A stretch of DNA of 64,000 nt, from contig NZ_JAOTBE010000011.1 in the NCBI RefSeq assembly GCF_026162645.1, positions 16,322-80,321 of the forward strand, written 5' to 3'. The notes beneath the pieces were generated by a model. It made no database searches. It worked only from the letters and a program-made list of their open reading frames with translations, and had not been told where the DNA came from. The translations under genes and the position numbers were made by a program. The stretch comes from Paracoccus rhizosphaerae. GTDB taxonomy: Bacteria > Pseudomonadota > Alphaproteobacteria > Rhodobacterales > Rhodobacteraceae. Below, piece after piece: positions 36,188 through 45,445 of this stretch (the stretch's first letter is position 1; the number at the start of each line of letters is the position of its first letter).

Positions 36188-36331
36188 CCTACGCTCCACT
36201 TGCGTGACCCGTTCGCGTTCAGTTTCTGCATAGCAGCAACCGATACGCGTGGCAACAATATTTCGCCACCGGAGCGCAAGGGATAAAAAGATTACTCGTT
36301 GGATCGACGCGCCATGAAGCGCGTCGCCTGA

Positions 36332-37201
36332 TCAGCGCAGGCGCCCGATGGCAAAGGTCGGCGCGCGCTGCTGCACGGCCAGCCACTCGCGCAACAGCAC
36401 TGCATCAGGCTGTTCCACATCGCTACCAAAGGCATCGGCGGCAAGCCCACCCGTCACGAAGATCGAGTCGATGCCCTGCGCCTCGGCGCCCTTGATGTCG
36501 GTCGCGATCCCGTCGCCGACCGCCAGATACCGTGCGTCCGGTCCCAGGCCCATCAGCCTGCGGGCCCGGTCATAGATCGGCGCATGGGGCTTGCCGAAAT
36601 AAAGCGCCTTGCCGCCCATGCTCTCGTAGTATTCAGCCAGCGCGCCGGCGCAGTAGATCCGCGTTTCTCCCAAGTCGACAACGATATCGGGGTTGGCGCA
36701 GAGCATCGGCAGGCCGCGATCCCGCGCCGCCAGGAAGCGTTCGCGATAATCCTCGGGCGTCTCGTGCAACTCGTCGAAGGGGCCTGAGGCGACGATGCCT
36801 TCGGCTTCTTCCAAGGGCACCCGGACGACCGGCGTGGCGTCGCGGTGCTCATCGGGGACGTCGGTGAAGAACCCGAGGTCCTTCTCGGTCCCTATATGCC
36901 ACAGGCGGCGGCCGACAGCGCCGTCGAACATAGCGTCCTGCGCGGCGTCCCCTGAACTCACCACCAAGTCCCAGCAGTCGCGGGGAACGCCCATCCGGTC
37001 CAACTGTCGGATGACATACTGGTTCGGGCGCGGGGCGTTCGTCATCAGGCAGACCTTGCCGCCCTGCGTCCGGAATGCCTGCAGTGCCGCGACGGCTGCC
37101 GCAAAGGGCTGCTTGCCGTTGTGCAGGCAGCCCCACAGGTCGCAGAACAGCGCGTCGTAGCCGGCCGAAATCTCGGCCAGCGAGGCGATGATGCGGGTCA
37201 T
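36332..37201 (-). CDS. TIGR01459-type HAD hydrolase
   Basis: A 289-residue HAD-superfamily phosphatase of the NagD/pyridoxal-phosphatase-like group. The first motif reads FCDLWGCLHNG, with Trp where most HAD phosphatases have a second Asp, as is usual for this subfamily. MTNAPRP is motif II and GDGIATDIKGA motif IV. The substrate is unknown. Its start touches the stop of the pyrophosphatase gene, so they are probably one transcript. Confidence 0.88.
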   Translation of the reverse strand: MTRIIASLAEISAGYDALFCDLWGCLHNGKQPFAAAVAALQAFRTQGGKVCLMTNAPRPNQYVIRQLDRMGVPRDCWDLVVSSGDAAQDAMFDGAVGRRLWHIGTEKDLGFFTDVPDEHRDATPVVRVPLEEAEGIVASGPFDELHETPEDYRERFLAARDRGLPMLCANPDIVVDLGETRIYCAGALAEYYESMGGKALYFGKPHAPIYDRARRLMGLGPDARYLAVGDGIATDIKGAEAQGIDSIFVTGGLAADAFGSDVEQPDAVLLREWLAVQQRAPTFAIGRLR

Positions 37202-38118
37202 CAGACCGCCAGGACCGGGATGATCTGCTTCTTGCGGCTCATGACGCCCGGCAGGACGACGGTATCGCCGGTGACAGTGGCGCCGAAGCTGCGTTCGGCC
37301 ACGGACTTGACGAAATTGTTCGGAACCAGCAGCGTCGCCTCCTCGCGCAGGATGTCGACGATGAACAGAAGCACCTCGTCGGCGCCATCCTCGGCGGCGA
37401 CTGCGGGCATTGCCGCCATCAACGCGCCCTTGCGGTCCAGCAGGACCTGCGGGGCCGTCGTCTCGAGCACAGAGACGCGCAGCTGCTTGCCCCCGAGGTC
37501 GTATTCCTTGCTATCCATGCGCAGAAGCGCCGCGTCGCTGAACGCGCTGACATCGGACTTGGCCGCAAACATCTCGGCCGCGAACTCGCTGACGTTCACG
37601 CTCAGGTCGGCCGCCAGCTTCTCGGCCACGGCGCGGTCGTGGGGCGTCGTCGTCGGGCTACGGAACTCCAGCGTGTCGGACAGGATGCAGGTCAGCATCG
37701 CGCCCTTGATACCTTCGGGCGCGCGCGCCATGTCGTCGCCGATCAGGTCGTGCATGATGGTGGCGGTGCAGGCCAGCGGGCGGATCGTGATGTTGATCGG
37801 CGCCCGGGTCTTGATGCCGCCGGCCAGCAGGTGGTGGTCGATGATCTCGATCACCTCGGCCTCGCTGATCGAGGCGGGCAGTTCGGCGGAGTTGTTCGTA
37901 TCTACGACCACGCAGCGGTCGCCAGCGGCGACGTCGTCGATGATCTGCGGCTTGGTCAGGCTCCAGCGGTCCAGCATCCAGGCGGCTTCGGTGTTGGGTT
38001 CACCCTGCAGCACGGCCTCGGCCGGAGTCTTGCGGCACTCGGTCAGGTACCAGGCCCAGATGATGGGCGAGCCGGTCGAATCCGTATCCGGAGAGGTGTG
38101 GCCGAAAACCTTGATCAT
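37201..38118 (-). CDS. ppaC: Manganese-dependent inorganic pyrophosphatase
   Basis: A 305-residue family II pyrophosphatase of the DHH superfamily. Metal-binding motifs GHTSPDTDS, VVDTNNSAEL, IDHH and ILSDT are intact, and the C-terminal DHHA2 domain carries SRKKQIIP. It hydrolyses pyrophosphate in the cytoplasm. Confidence 0.95.
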   Translation of the reverse strand: MIKVFGHTSPDTDSTGSPIIWAWYLTECRKTPAEAVLQGEPNTEAAWMLDRWSLTKPQIIDDVAAGDRCVVVDTNNSAELPASISEAEVIEIIDHHLLAGGIKTRAPINITIRPLACTATIMHDLIGDDMARAPEGIKGAMLTCILSDTLEFRSPTTTPHDRAVAEKLAADLSVNVSEFAAEMFAAKSDVSAFSDAALLRMDSKEYDLGGKQLRVSVLETTAPQVLLDRKGALMAAMPAVAAEDGADEVLLFIVDILREEATLLVPNNFVKSVAERSFGATVTGDTVVLPGVMSRKKQIIPVLAV

Positions 38119-38204
38119 GATGTGCCTCAGATGCTGTGCGGGAACGTTGGCGCCTTATACCAGCCGGGTCAGCGTTGTCCACGACCGGAACAACGCCTTT
38201 GGAA

Positions 38205-38232
38205 TGCAAAGAGGCGCCCCAAGGGCGCCTCT
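38205..38232 (-). terminator. Rho-independent terminator after carD
   Basis: A 10-bp perfect inverted repeat, AGAGGCGCCC (38210-38219) and GGGCGCCTCT (38223-38232), followed on the minus strand by TTTGCATT. It lies 20 bases beyond the carD stop. Confidence 0.75.
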
Positions 38233-38252
38233 GGTCATCAATCTGACGCGGA

Positions 38253-38762
38253 TCAGGCCGCGCGGGTCATCAGGACTTCCTCGACCCGCTTCTGCGCGCC
38301 GCCTTCGTCCAGACCGCCCACCGCCGCGACCTCGCGGGTCAACCGGTCCAGCGCAGCCTCATAGAGTTGACGCTCGGAATAGGACTGCTCGCGCTGGTCG
38401 TCACTGCGGTGAAGGTCGCGCACAACCTCGGCAATGGACATCAGGTCGCCCGAGTGGATCTTCTGTTCGTATTCCTGCGCCCGGCGCGACCACATCGCAC
38501 GCTTGACGCGGGCCTTGCCCTTCAGCGTCTCCAGCGCGCGGTCGATCAGATCCGGGGTGGAGAGGCTCCGCATGCCGATCTCGCTGGCGCGGGCAGTCGG
38601 CACGCGCAACGTCATCTTGTCCTTGTCGAACGAAATCACGAACATTTCCAGCCGAAGCCCGGCGACTTCCTGCTCTTCGATCGAAACGATCCGGCCCACG
38701 CCATGGGCAGGATAAACGACAAAATCATCGGGACGGAATTCGTTCTTCTTGGATTTCGACAT
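38253..38762 (-). CDS. CarD family transcriptional regulator
   Basis: A 169-residue RNA polymerase-binding factor. The CarD_CdnL_TRCF-type beta domain (FVVYPAHGVGRIVSIEEQE) is followed by a helical DNA-binding domain (WSRRAQEYEQKIHSGD). CarD stabilises the open complex at many promoters and is important in Rhodobacter relatives, whose promoters often lack the -7T. The start at 38762 has GAGGAAG upstream; a longer frame to 38798 lacks a ribosome-binding site. Confidence 0.92.
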   Translation of the reverse strand: MSKSKKNEFRPDDFVVYPAHGVGRIVSIEEQEVAGLRLEMFVISFDKDKMTLRVPTARASEIGMRSLSTPDLIDRALETLKGKARVKRAMWSRRAQEYEQKIHSGDLMSIAEVVRDLHRSDDQREQSYSERQLYEAALDRLTREVAAVGGLDEGGAQKRVEEVLMTRAA

Positions 38763-38919
38763 CTGGCTTCCTCTGAAACGCGCCCGCATGACGGGCACAA
38801 AGGGCCGCAGGGAGGCGGCGCCTCCCTCGGTCCATCTTGATCCTGACAGCTATCTCCGGTCCGGCAGCGGGCACGGAGGTGGCATCCACTGAGATGCGCA
38901 ACTTAAGGAACCATAACAC

Positions 38920-38944
38920 AAAAATGACGCGAAAAAAAGCGTCA
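38920..38944 (-). terminator. Rho-independent terminator after fdxA
   Basis: TGACGC (38925-38930) pairs with GCGTCA (38939-38944). On the minus strand the stem is followed by TTTTTG. It lies about 100 bases beyond the fdxA stop, within the 285-base gap 38763-39047, which must also contain the carD promoter. Confidence 0.6.
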
Positions 38945-39047
38945 GGAATGGTGCCAATTCCCGCGACTGGAACGTAGGGTCGCGGAACCTAATCAACGTC
39001 TTACGACCAGCCGGTCATGATGGCCGCCACCGAATCACCCCGGCCGG

Positions 39048-39386
39048 TCAGTCGCCCTCGCCCGGCGCTTCCGAAAAGTACTTGTCCAGCTTGCCGTCCT
39101 GCCCGTCCATCTCGGCGGCCGTCGGCAGCGGGTCCTTCTTGCGGGTGATGACCGGCCACATCTCGGAGTACTTGCGGTTGAACTCGACCCACTTCTCCAT
39201 GTCCGGCTCGGTGTCGGGGCGGATCGCGTCGGCCGGGCATTCAGGTTCGCAGACGCCGCAGTCGATGCACTCGTCCGGGTGGATGACCAGCGTGTTCTCG
39301 CCCTCATAGAAGCAGTCGACGGGGCAGACCTCCACGCAGTCCGTGTATTTGCACATGATGCAGTTGTCGGTCACCACATAGGTCAT
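39048..39386 (-). CDS. fdxA: Seven-iron ferredoxin FdxA
   Basis: A 112-residue electron carrier with a 3Fe-4S/4Fe-4S pair. The N-terminal [20 protein letters not shown] and [12 protein letters not shown] supply the cluster ligands, and the C-terminal extension ([12 protein letters not shown]) is typical of alphaproteobacterial FdxA. It lies downstream of the S4-domain and helicase genes on the same strand. Confidence 0.95.
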   Translation of the reverse strand: MTYVVTDNCIMCKYTDCVEVCPVDCFYEGENTLVIHPDECIDCGVCEPECPADAIRPDTEPDMEKWVEFNRKYSEMWPVITRKKDPLPTAAEMDGQDGKLDKYFSEAPGEGD

Positions 39387-39416
39387 CTGGTCGCTCGCGT
39401 CTTGATGTTCGGGGTG

Positions 39417-39719
39417 TCACCTAGTCGCTTCGGCGGGATCAATCAACCCGTCGCGATCTTCGGTGTAAAGCTGCTGCGCCTCAACCGCGGGGCCGCGACG
39501 TTCGGCGAGACCAGCAACGGTCAGAACGCGAACCCGGCCATGCGCGGAAATCGTCAGCCGGTCGCCGGGGCGCACTGTGCGGCCCGGCTTGCGGCAGGGC
39601 TGGCCGTTCACCCTGACGCCGCCGCCCTCGATGCGGTCGGCGGCCAGACCTCGCGTCTTGAAGACACGCGCGAAGAACAGCCACTTGTCCAGCCGCAGGC
39701 CGCCGGCCGCCTCGGTCAC
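39417..39719 (-). CDS. S4 domain RNA-binding protein (HslR-like)
   Basis: A 100-residue protein almost wholly made of an S4 RNA-binding domain (LRLDKWLFFARVFKTRG, VNGQPCRKPGRTVRPGD). The family includes heat-shock protein Hsp15, which rescues stalled 50S subunits. It starts immediately after the helicase stop, so both are probably expressed together in RNA metabolism. Confidence 0.88.
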   Translation of the reverse strand: MTEAAGGLRLDKWLFFARVFKTRGLAADRIEGGGVRVNGQPCRKPGRTVRPGDRLTISAHGRVRVLTVAGLAERRGPAVEAQQLYTEDRDGLIDPAEATR

Positions 39720-39720
39720 G

Positions 39721-42657
39721 TCAGGTCTTGTCCTTCAGCGCAGCAAGGATCGCGAACGGGCTGTCGGGATCGGCCTTCTTCTCAGGGCGAGAGGAGAAGG
39801 TCTTGGGACCCTGCTGCGCCGGCTTGCCGCCCTTCTTCGGGCCGCCGAACTTGCCGCCCGGCTTGCCCTGCCGGCGTTCGCCCTTCCCCGCGTCGTTCCG
39901 CGGATTCTCGGACCGCTGCCCGTCACGGTGCGCAGCTTCAGGCTTCTGCCCTTCGCGCGGGCCCTCACGGCGCTGGCCGCCACGGCGACCTTCGCCTTGC
40001 GGACGGTCGCCCTGCGGACGGCGATTGCCGCGCGGCTTGGGCGCCCAACGAAAGGTATAGAAGGTCTCCATCTCGGGCGCGGCGGCTTCCTCGGGAGTGG
40101 CGGCCTCCTCGGGCGTAGCGTCCGCCTCTGGAGCGGCATTTGCCTCGGCGCGGCGCTTCTCGGCCTGCTCGGCCTCCCACCGGGCGCGGGTCTCGGCAGC
40201 CAAGACCGATTCTTCCTCGGTCATCGGCGCGTCAGAGGTTTCACCTTCGGGCGCGGGCGTGGCCGCGACCGGCGCTTCGGCCGCCTTGACCTTGACCCGC
40301 TCGCCCTTCTCGGCGGCATAGCCCAAGCCCTGCATCAGGCCCGAGAACTGCTCCAGCGTCATGCCGGTGATCGACAGCATGTCAGGATTCGCCTCGAAGC
40401 CGCCGCGCGTGTCCTGCGCGCGCAGCAGGTCCGCCAGCCGTTCGAGCATGTCGATGCGGATCGCCCGGTCGCCCGCGGGCCGATAGCCCGAGAGCGCGTA
40501 GACCTGGTCAGGCACCTCGGCAAGGTGCGGGATCGTCACCAGGCCCGGCGGCGGGCTTTCGGGAAACTCGGCCAGACCTTCGGCCAGCGACCACAGCACC
40601 AGCCGCAGGCGCGTCGGCGCAGGCTTCAGCAGCGCCGGCATGAAGATGGTGAACTGGCCGAAGCGGACGCCGTGCTTGCGCAGCGCGCCGCGGGCGTCCT
40701 GGTCAAGCTCCTTCACCTCGGCGGCGATGCCGTCGCGGGGCAGGATGCCAAGCGCCTCGACCAGCCGGAAGGCGAAGCCGCGGGCCAGGCCGGTCAGCGC
40801 CTCGTCCTTCTGCAGCGTGATCAGCGGCTCGAACAACGCCGCCACCTTGCGGTCGATGAAGTGCTGCGCCCGCTTGCGGACCTTGTCGGCGATGTCGGGT
40901 CCGGCCTCTTCGTCCACGAAGACCTCGACAGCCGGATGCAGCGGGTCAGAGCCCTTGACCAGCTTGCCGACGGCCTGGTTGCCCCACATCAGGCCGCCCT
41001 GCTCGGTATAGTCCATCTCGGTGTCGGGCGCATTGTAGAACCGGTCCGCGCGCAGGTGGAACTCGGGGCGCAGCGCCTCGTAGCTGGCGCGGTTCAGCAT
41101 CTTCGCCTCGTCCGCCGTCGCGGTCTGGTCGGGGCGGAAGCGGAATCCTTCAAGCCGACCGGCGAATTCGCCCTCGACCGTCACTTCGCCCTTGTCATTC
41201 ACTTCGGCCACAAGGCTCTCCTTCTGGTTGAGCCGGCGCAAAAGCACTGACGTGCGCCGGTCCACAAATCTCTGGGTCAGCGCCGCATGCAGCGCATCTG
41301 ACAGGCGGTCTTCTACAGCGCGAGTCTCGGCTCGCCAATGCTTTTCGTCCGCAACCCAGTTCGTTCTTTGCGCGACATAGGTCCAGGTCCGGATATAGGC
41401 CAGCCGCTTCGAGATCGCGTCGATGTCGCCATGCGTCCTGTCGATCCGCTTGATCGCGCGGTCCAGCCAGTCGGCGGGAATATGACCATCCTGCAGGAAA
41501 CCGAAGATTCGCGCCAGCAGCGTCGCATGCTCCATCTGAGAGATGCCGCGGAAATCGGGGACGCGGCAGACCTCCCACAGCAGCCGGACGTCCTTGCCGC
41601 CGCGCACGCGGTCGCGGATCTCAGGCAGTTCCCGCAGGATCTTCAGCGCGGCGACGTCATCGGCCTCGCGGCCGCGGGCCAGCAGCTCGTGGCCGGACGC
41701 GGCCTCCAGGCTGTCCACCAGCCGGTCCATCGTGCCGAATTCCAGGGCCGTGTTGCGCCAGGTCAGCCGCTGGATCGGCGCGAAGCGGTGATTTTCCAGC
41801 GCGTCGATCAGGCCTTCGTCCAGCAATTGCGCATCCCCGGTGACGCCAAAGGTGCCGGATTCGGTATGCCGCCCGGCCCGGCCGGCGATCTGGCCCATCT
41901 CATGCGGGAACAGCGGTCGCACGCGGCGGCCGTCGAACTTGTGCGTGGCGCTGAAGGCGACGTGGCGGATGTCCAGGTTCAGGCCCATGCCGATGGCGTC
42001 GGTGGCGACCAGGTAATCGACCTCGCCGTTCTGGTACATCTCGACCTGGGCGTTGCGCGTGCGCGGCGACAGAGCGCCCATGACGACGGCGCACCCGCCC
42101 TTCTGGCGGCGGATCAGCTCGGCCATGGCATAGACGTCATCGACGCTGAAGCCGACGATGGCGCTGCGGGCGGGCATCCGCGACAGCTTCTTCGACCCCG
42201 ACCAGCTGAGGGTCGAGAACCTCTCGCGCCGGACGAACTGCGCTTCGGGGACCAGCGCCGCGATGGCGGGACGCATCGTGTCGCTGCCTAGGAACAGCGT
42301 CTCGTGCAGCCCGCGCATGTTCAGCAGGCGGTCCGTGAAAACGTGACCGCGTTCGGGGTCGGCACACAGCTGGATCTCGTCGATTGCGACGAAATCGGCG
42401 GCGATGTCGGGCATCGCCTCGGTCGTGGCCACCCAGTACTGGACGCGGTCGGGAACGATCCGCTCCTCTCCGGTGACCAGGGCCACGACGGACGGTCCCC
42501 TCGCCTTGACGATCCGGTCATAGACTTCGCGCGCCAACAGCCGAAGCGGCAGGCCGATGACCCCCGTCCGGTGGCCCAGCATCCGCGAGATGGCGTGATG
42601 CGTCTTGCCCGTGTTGGTGGGCCCCAGGATGGCGGTGATCCGCCCGCGCGTCGTCAT
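39721..42657 (-). CDS. Suv3-like superfamily 2 helicase with low-complexity tail
   Basis: A 978-residue predicted RNA/DNA helicase. Walker A is AILGPTNTGKTHHA and motif II is AIDEIQLCADPERG, followed by the helicase C-domain with GRAGRH, as in mitochondrial Suv3 degradosome helicases. From about residue 780 the protein becomes disordered, first Glu/Ala-rich, then rich in Arg, Gly, Gln and Lys, which suggests RNA binding. The start at 42657 has AGGGA six bases upstream; an ATG at 42663 abuts it. It lies four bases from the end of the TPR gene. Confidence 0.88.
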   Translation of the reverse strand: MTTRGRITAILGPTNTGKTHHAISRMLGHRTGVIGLPLRLLAREVYDRIVKARGPSVVALVTGEERIVPDRVQYWVATTEAMPDIAADFVAIDEIQLCADPERGHVFTDRLLNMRGLHETLFLGSDTMRPAIAALVPEAQFVRRERFSTLSWSGSKKLSRMPARSAIVGFSVDDVYAMAELIRRQKGGCAVVMGALSPRTRNAQVEMYQNGEVDYLVATDAIGMGLNLDIRHVAFSATHKFDGRRVRPLFPHEMGQIAGRAGRHTESGTFGVTGDAQLLDEGLIDALENHRFAPIQRLTWRNTALEFGTMDRLVDSLEAASGHELLARGREADDVAALKILRELPEIRDRVRGGKDVRLLWEVCRVPDFRGISQMEHATLLARIFGFLQDGHIPADWLDRAIKRIDRTHGDIDAISKRLAYIRTWTYVAQRTNWVADEKHWRAETRAVEDRLSDALHAALTQRFVDRRTSVLLRRLNQKESLVAEVNDKGEVTVEGEFAGRLEGFRFRPDQTATADEAKMLNRASYEALRPEFHLRADRFYNAPDTEMDYTEQGGLMWGNQAVGKLVKGSDPLHPAVEVFVDEEAGPDIADKVRKRAQHFIDRKVAALFEPLITLQKDEALTGLARGFAFRLVEALGILPRDGIAAEVKELDQDARGALRKHGVRFGQFTIFMPALLKPAPTRLRLVLWSLAEGLAEFPESPPPGLVTIPHLAEVPDQVYALSGYRPAGDRAIRIDMLERLADLLRAQDTRGGFEANPDMLSITGMTLEQFSGLMQGLGYAAEKGERVKVKAAEAPVAATPAPEGETSDAPMTEEESVLAAETRARWEAEQAEKRRAEANAAPEADATPEEAATPEEAAAPEMETFYTFRWAPKPRGNRRPQGDRPQGEGRRGGQRREGPREGQKPEAAHRDGQRSENPRNDAGKGERRQGKPGGKFGGPKKGGKPAQQGPKTFSSRPEKKADPDSPFAILAALKDKT

Positions 42658-42666
42658 GTTCATTCC

Positions 42667-43245
42667 CTAGATATCGGTGCCGAGGCGCTTGCGTTCCAGA
42701 CGTGCCGCACCGTCAATTGCCTCTTGCTGGTGCGGATGGATCTCCAGGCTTTGACGATAGGCGGCAAGCGCCCGGTCGTCCTGGCCCATCTCCTCCAGCA
42801 TCACACCCAGTTGCGTCAGGGCTGCGAAGTGGCGCGGTTCCAGCTGCAGGGTCCGCGCAAGATCGGCAAGCGCCGGGCCGAACTGGCCAGCGGCGGCATA
42901 GGCTGCGGCCCGCGCCTGGAAGCCAGCGGCAAAATCGGGCGCATGGTCGGTCAGCGCCGTCAGGTGGCCGATGGCCGAGGGTATGTCGCCCATGTCCAGC
43001 GCGGCCTCTCCCCTCTGCAGCAGCAGGTCCATCGCGGGTGACCCCGACCGCGACCATTCGCGCAGGATGTCACTTTCGGCGATGCGCCAGCCTTCACCTT
43101 CCGGTTGGGCCAGGCGTTCGAAGGCATCCTTCAGGCTGTCTTGTGCGAAGGCCGGTAAGGCGATAGCTAATAGAAAGAAGATCGTCAGCAGATTGTGACG
43201 CAGTACCGCGACGGCATCATGGATAATGTTACGGTCCGGGCGCAT
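42667..43245 (-). CDS. Exported TPR-repeat protein
   Basis: A 192-residue protein with an N-terminal signal peptide (LLTIFFLLAIALPAFA-QDS) and three to four TPR units (for example AALTQLGVMLEEMGQDDRAL). It probably acts as a periplasmic protein-interaction scaffold. The start is placed at 43245; the open frame extends to 43533 but would run antisense through the SCP2 gene. No strong ribosome-binding site is seen, so the start is less certain. Confidence 0.8.
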   Translation of the reverse strand: MRPDRNIIHDAVAVLRHNLLTIFFLLAIALPAFAQDSLKDAFERLAQPEGEGWRIAESDILREWSRSGSPAMDLLLQRGEAALDMGDIPSAIGHLTALTDHAPDFAAGFQARAAAYAAAGQFGPALADLARTLQLEPRHFAALTQLGVMLEEMGQDDRALAAYRQSLEIHPHQQEAIDGAARLERKRLGTDI

Positions 43246-43306
43246 ATCATTCGTGTAACCCAGCCCGCAGGTCGGGCGCCAGACAAAGCGCGTTGAAAGG
43301 ATCAAA

Positions 43307-43591
43307 ATGAGCGATGTTGTGAATGCCGCCGTCGAAAAGCTCAGCCAGAAGATCGGCACGTTCGGGTCGACCGCCAAGTTCGTGATCAAGGACGAGGGCG
43401 CTATCATGATCGACGAAAGCGGCGTGCGCGAGGGCGACGAAGAGGCCGAGGTAACGCTGATCGCCAGCCGCGAGACGTTCGAGGGGATCCTGAACGGCGA
43501 CGTGAACCCGGCCACCGCCTTCATGACCGGCAAGCTGAAGATCGACGGCTCGATGGGCGTGGCGATGCAGCTGGGCCAGGCCCTGTCCTAA
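43307..43591 (+). CDS. SCP2 sterol-binding domain protein
   Basis: A 94-residue stand-alone SCP2-type lipid-binding domain (GTFGSTAKFVIKDEGAIMID, NPATAFMTGKLKIDGSMGVA). Such proteins bind acyl-CoAs or other lipids. The ATG is preceded by AAGGATCAAA. It shares a 61-base divergent intergenic region with the TPR gene and is four bases before the hydrolase gene, so an operon with it is likely. Confidence 0.9.
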   Translation: MSDVVNAAVEKLSQKIGTFGSTAKFVIKDEGAIMIDESGVREGDEEAEVTLIASRETFEGILNGDVNPATAFMTGKLKIDGSMGVAMQLGQALS

Positions 43592-43595
43592 CCTG

Positions 43596-44537
43596 ATGGA
43601 GCGGGCGCCGTTCCACCAGCTGCCCGATGACACGAAGGCGCTTGCCAGTGCCTTCTTCGTCACGGCAGAGGATGGGGTCCGCCTGCGCCTTGCGCATTGG
43701 GCAGCGCAGGATGGCGGCCTGGGCACGGTCCTGCTGTTCCCCGGACGCACCGAATACATCGAAAAATACGCGCCGATCGCCGCCAGGCTGACCGCCCAGG
43801 GCTATGACGTGCTGGCCATCGACTGGCGCGGTCAGGGCCTGTCGGACCGGCTTCAGGCCGACCCGCGGCCCGGCCACGTCCGCGAATTTTCGGATTATCA
43901 GCATGACGTGGTGGAGATGGTGGTCGCGGCTGAGGCGCTGGACCTGCCCAAGCCCTGGCACCTGCTGGCCCATTCCATGGGCGGCTGCATCGGGCTGGCC
44001 GCGCTGGAGGGTGACCTGCCCGTGCAGACGGCGGTCTTCTCGGCACCCATGTGGGGGATCAACCTGCGGCGGGCGCAGCAGGGGATCGCGCTCGGGATCG
44101 CCTATCTGGCGGGACGACTGGGGCGCGGTGGGCTCGCCGCACCGCGCAGCGGCGGGTCCGCGACCACCTACTTCCTGGACGAGTGTTTCCACGACAATCT
44201 ATTGACCCACAACGTCGACGAATGGGCGCGGCTGCTGCGCGAGGCGGCGACCTGGCCCGACCTGACCATCGGCGGCGCCAGCTTCGACTGGGTGTCGAAG
44301 GCGCTGAACGAATGCGCACGGCTGTCGCGCATCCCGTCACCGCAGACGCCGATGCTGGTCGCCGTCGGTACCGAGGAGAAGGTCGTCTCGGTCCAGGCCA
44401 TCCGCGACCGCGCGTCCCGCTGGCCGGGCGGCGACCTTCTGGAGGTCGCTGACACCCGTCACGAGGTCATGATGGAGCTTCCCCCGGCCCGAGAAACGTT
44501 CATCGCCGCGATGCTGGACCGCTTCGCCACGCGCTGA
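43596..44537 (+). CDS. Alpha/beta hydrolase, monoacylglycerol lipase-like
   Basis: A 313-residue alpha/beta hydrolase of the serine aminopeptidase/lysophospholipase group. The nucleophile elbow is LLAHSMGGCIG, the oxyanion region follows LLFPGRTEYIEKY, and DTRHEVMME supplies a plausible catalytic His near the C-terminus. Pairing with an SCP2 lipid-binding protein suggests a lipid ester substrate. Meets corC tail to tail. Confidence 0.85.
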   Translation: MERAPFHQLPDDTKALASAFFVTAEDGVRLRLAHWAAQDGGLGTVLLFPGRTEYIEKYAPIAARLTAQGYDVLAIDWRGQGLSDRLQADPRPGHVREFSDYQHDVVEMVVAAEALDLPKPWHLLAHSMGGCIGLAALEGDLPVQTAVFSAPMWGINLRRAQQGIALGIAYLAGRLGRGGLAAPRSGGSATTYFLDECFHDNLLTHNVDEWARLLREAATWPDLTIGGASFDWVSKALNECARLSRIPSPQTPMLVAVGTEEKVVSVQAIRDRASRWPGGDLLEVADTRHEVMMELPPARETFIAAMLDRFATR

Positions 44538-44542
44538 CGGGT

Positions 44543-45445
44543 TCAGCCAGCTTCGGCCACTTCGGAAGGGGTGGCGGCGGTCGCGACGCTTGGCAGCCGC
44601 AGCCTGATCCGCTTGAGCCGGCGCGGATCGGCATCCACAACCTCGAACTCGACGCCCGACGGGTGGGCAATGACCTCGCCGCGCAGTGGCACCCGCCCGG
44701 TCAGCATGAAGATCAGGCCGCCCAAGGTATCGACCTCTTCGTCCTCTTCGTCGGCCAGCCGGGTCCCGGTTTCGGATTCAACGTCGCGCAGGTCGGCCCG
44801 GGCCTGGATCAGCCACTGGCCGGGCTTCTCATGGACCCACAAGCCGCCTTCGTCCTCGTCATGCTCGTCCTCGATCTCGCCGATGACCTGCTCGATCAGA
44901 TCCTCGATCGTCACCAGCCCGTCGACCCCGCCGTATTCGTCGATGACCAGCGCCATGTGGATGCGCTTTGTCTGCATCTGCTGCAGCAGGACGCCGATCG
45001 GCATCGATGGCGGAACGTAGAGCAGCGGCCGCAGCATCGGCCGCAGGGTGAACTTGCCCCCCGCCCCGAAGCCATGCTTCAGCGCCAGATCCTTGAGGTG
45101 GATCAGCCCCAACGGGCTATCCAGGGTGCCGCGGAAGACCGGGATGCGCGAAAATCCATGTTCGCGGAACATCGTCACCAGATCGTCCAGCGTCACATTC
45201 AGCGGCGCCGCGATGATCTCGACCTTGGGGATAGCCACGTCGTCGACCCGCATCCGGCGCAGGTTCAGAAGGCCCGGCGCGCCGGCGACATGGCGCTCGC
45301 CCTGCCCCTCGGCCTGGTCCTGATCCTCTGCTCCGGTCAGGGCGTGGAACACGCGCCCGAAGAATCCGCGGGGACTCGGCGGCTCCTCGTCATGGCTTTC
45401 ATCGTGGTCATAATCGGTATCAGGTAATCGGGCCTCGGAATTCAT
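44543..45445 (-). CDS. Hemolysin/CorC family protein with CBS pair
   Basis: A 300-residue soluble CorC/TlyC-type protein: an acidic N-terminus, two CBS domains (about residues 75-205; VPKVEIIAAPLNVTLDDL, MALVIDEYGGVDGLVTIEDL) and a C-terminal CorC_HlyC domain. The family is implicated in metal ion efflux and often sits with ybeY and phoH, as here. The start overlaps the ybeY stop (ATGA). Confidence 0.9.
   Translation of the reverse strand: MNSEARLPDTDYDHDESHDEEPPSPRGFFGRVFHALTGAEDQDQAEGQGERHVAGAPGLLNLRRMRVDDVAIPKVEIIAAPLNVTLDDLVTMFREHGFSRIPVFRGTLDSPLGLIHLKDLALKHGFGAGGKFTLRPMLRPLLYVPPSMPIGVLLQQMQTKRIHMALVIDEYGGVDGLVTIEDLIEQVIGEIEDEHDEDEGGLWVHEKPGQWLIQARADLRDVESETGTRLADEEDEEVDTLGGLIFMLTGRVPLRGEVIAHPSGVEFEVVDADPRRLKRIRLRLPSVATAATPSEVAEAG

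Noticed and set aside
36306..36325. GACGCGC/GCGCGTC hairpin after the HAD hydrolase gene
   Set aside because: The T-rich stretch on the minus strand starts too far from the stem for a standard intrinsic terminator.
38961..38985. CCGCGAC/GTCGCGG inverted repeat downstream of fdxA
   Set aside because: No adjacent T-run and no known operator pattern; the fdxA terminator at 38920-38944 explains termination better.
43246..43533. N-terminal extension of the TPR protein frame
   Set aside because: It reads antisense through the SCP2 gene and would bury the signal peptide.
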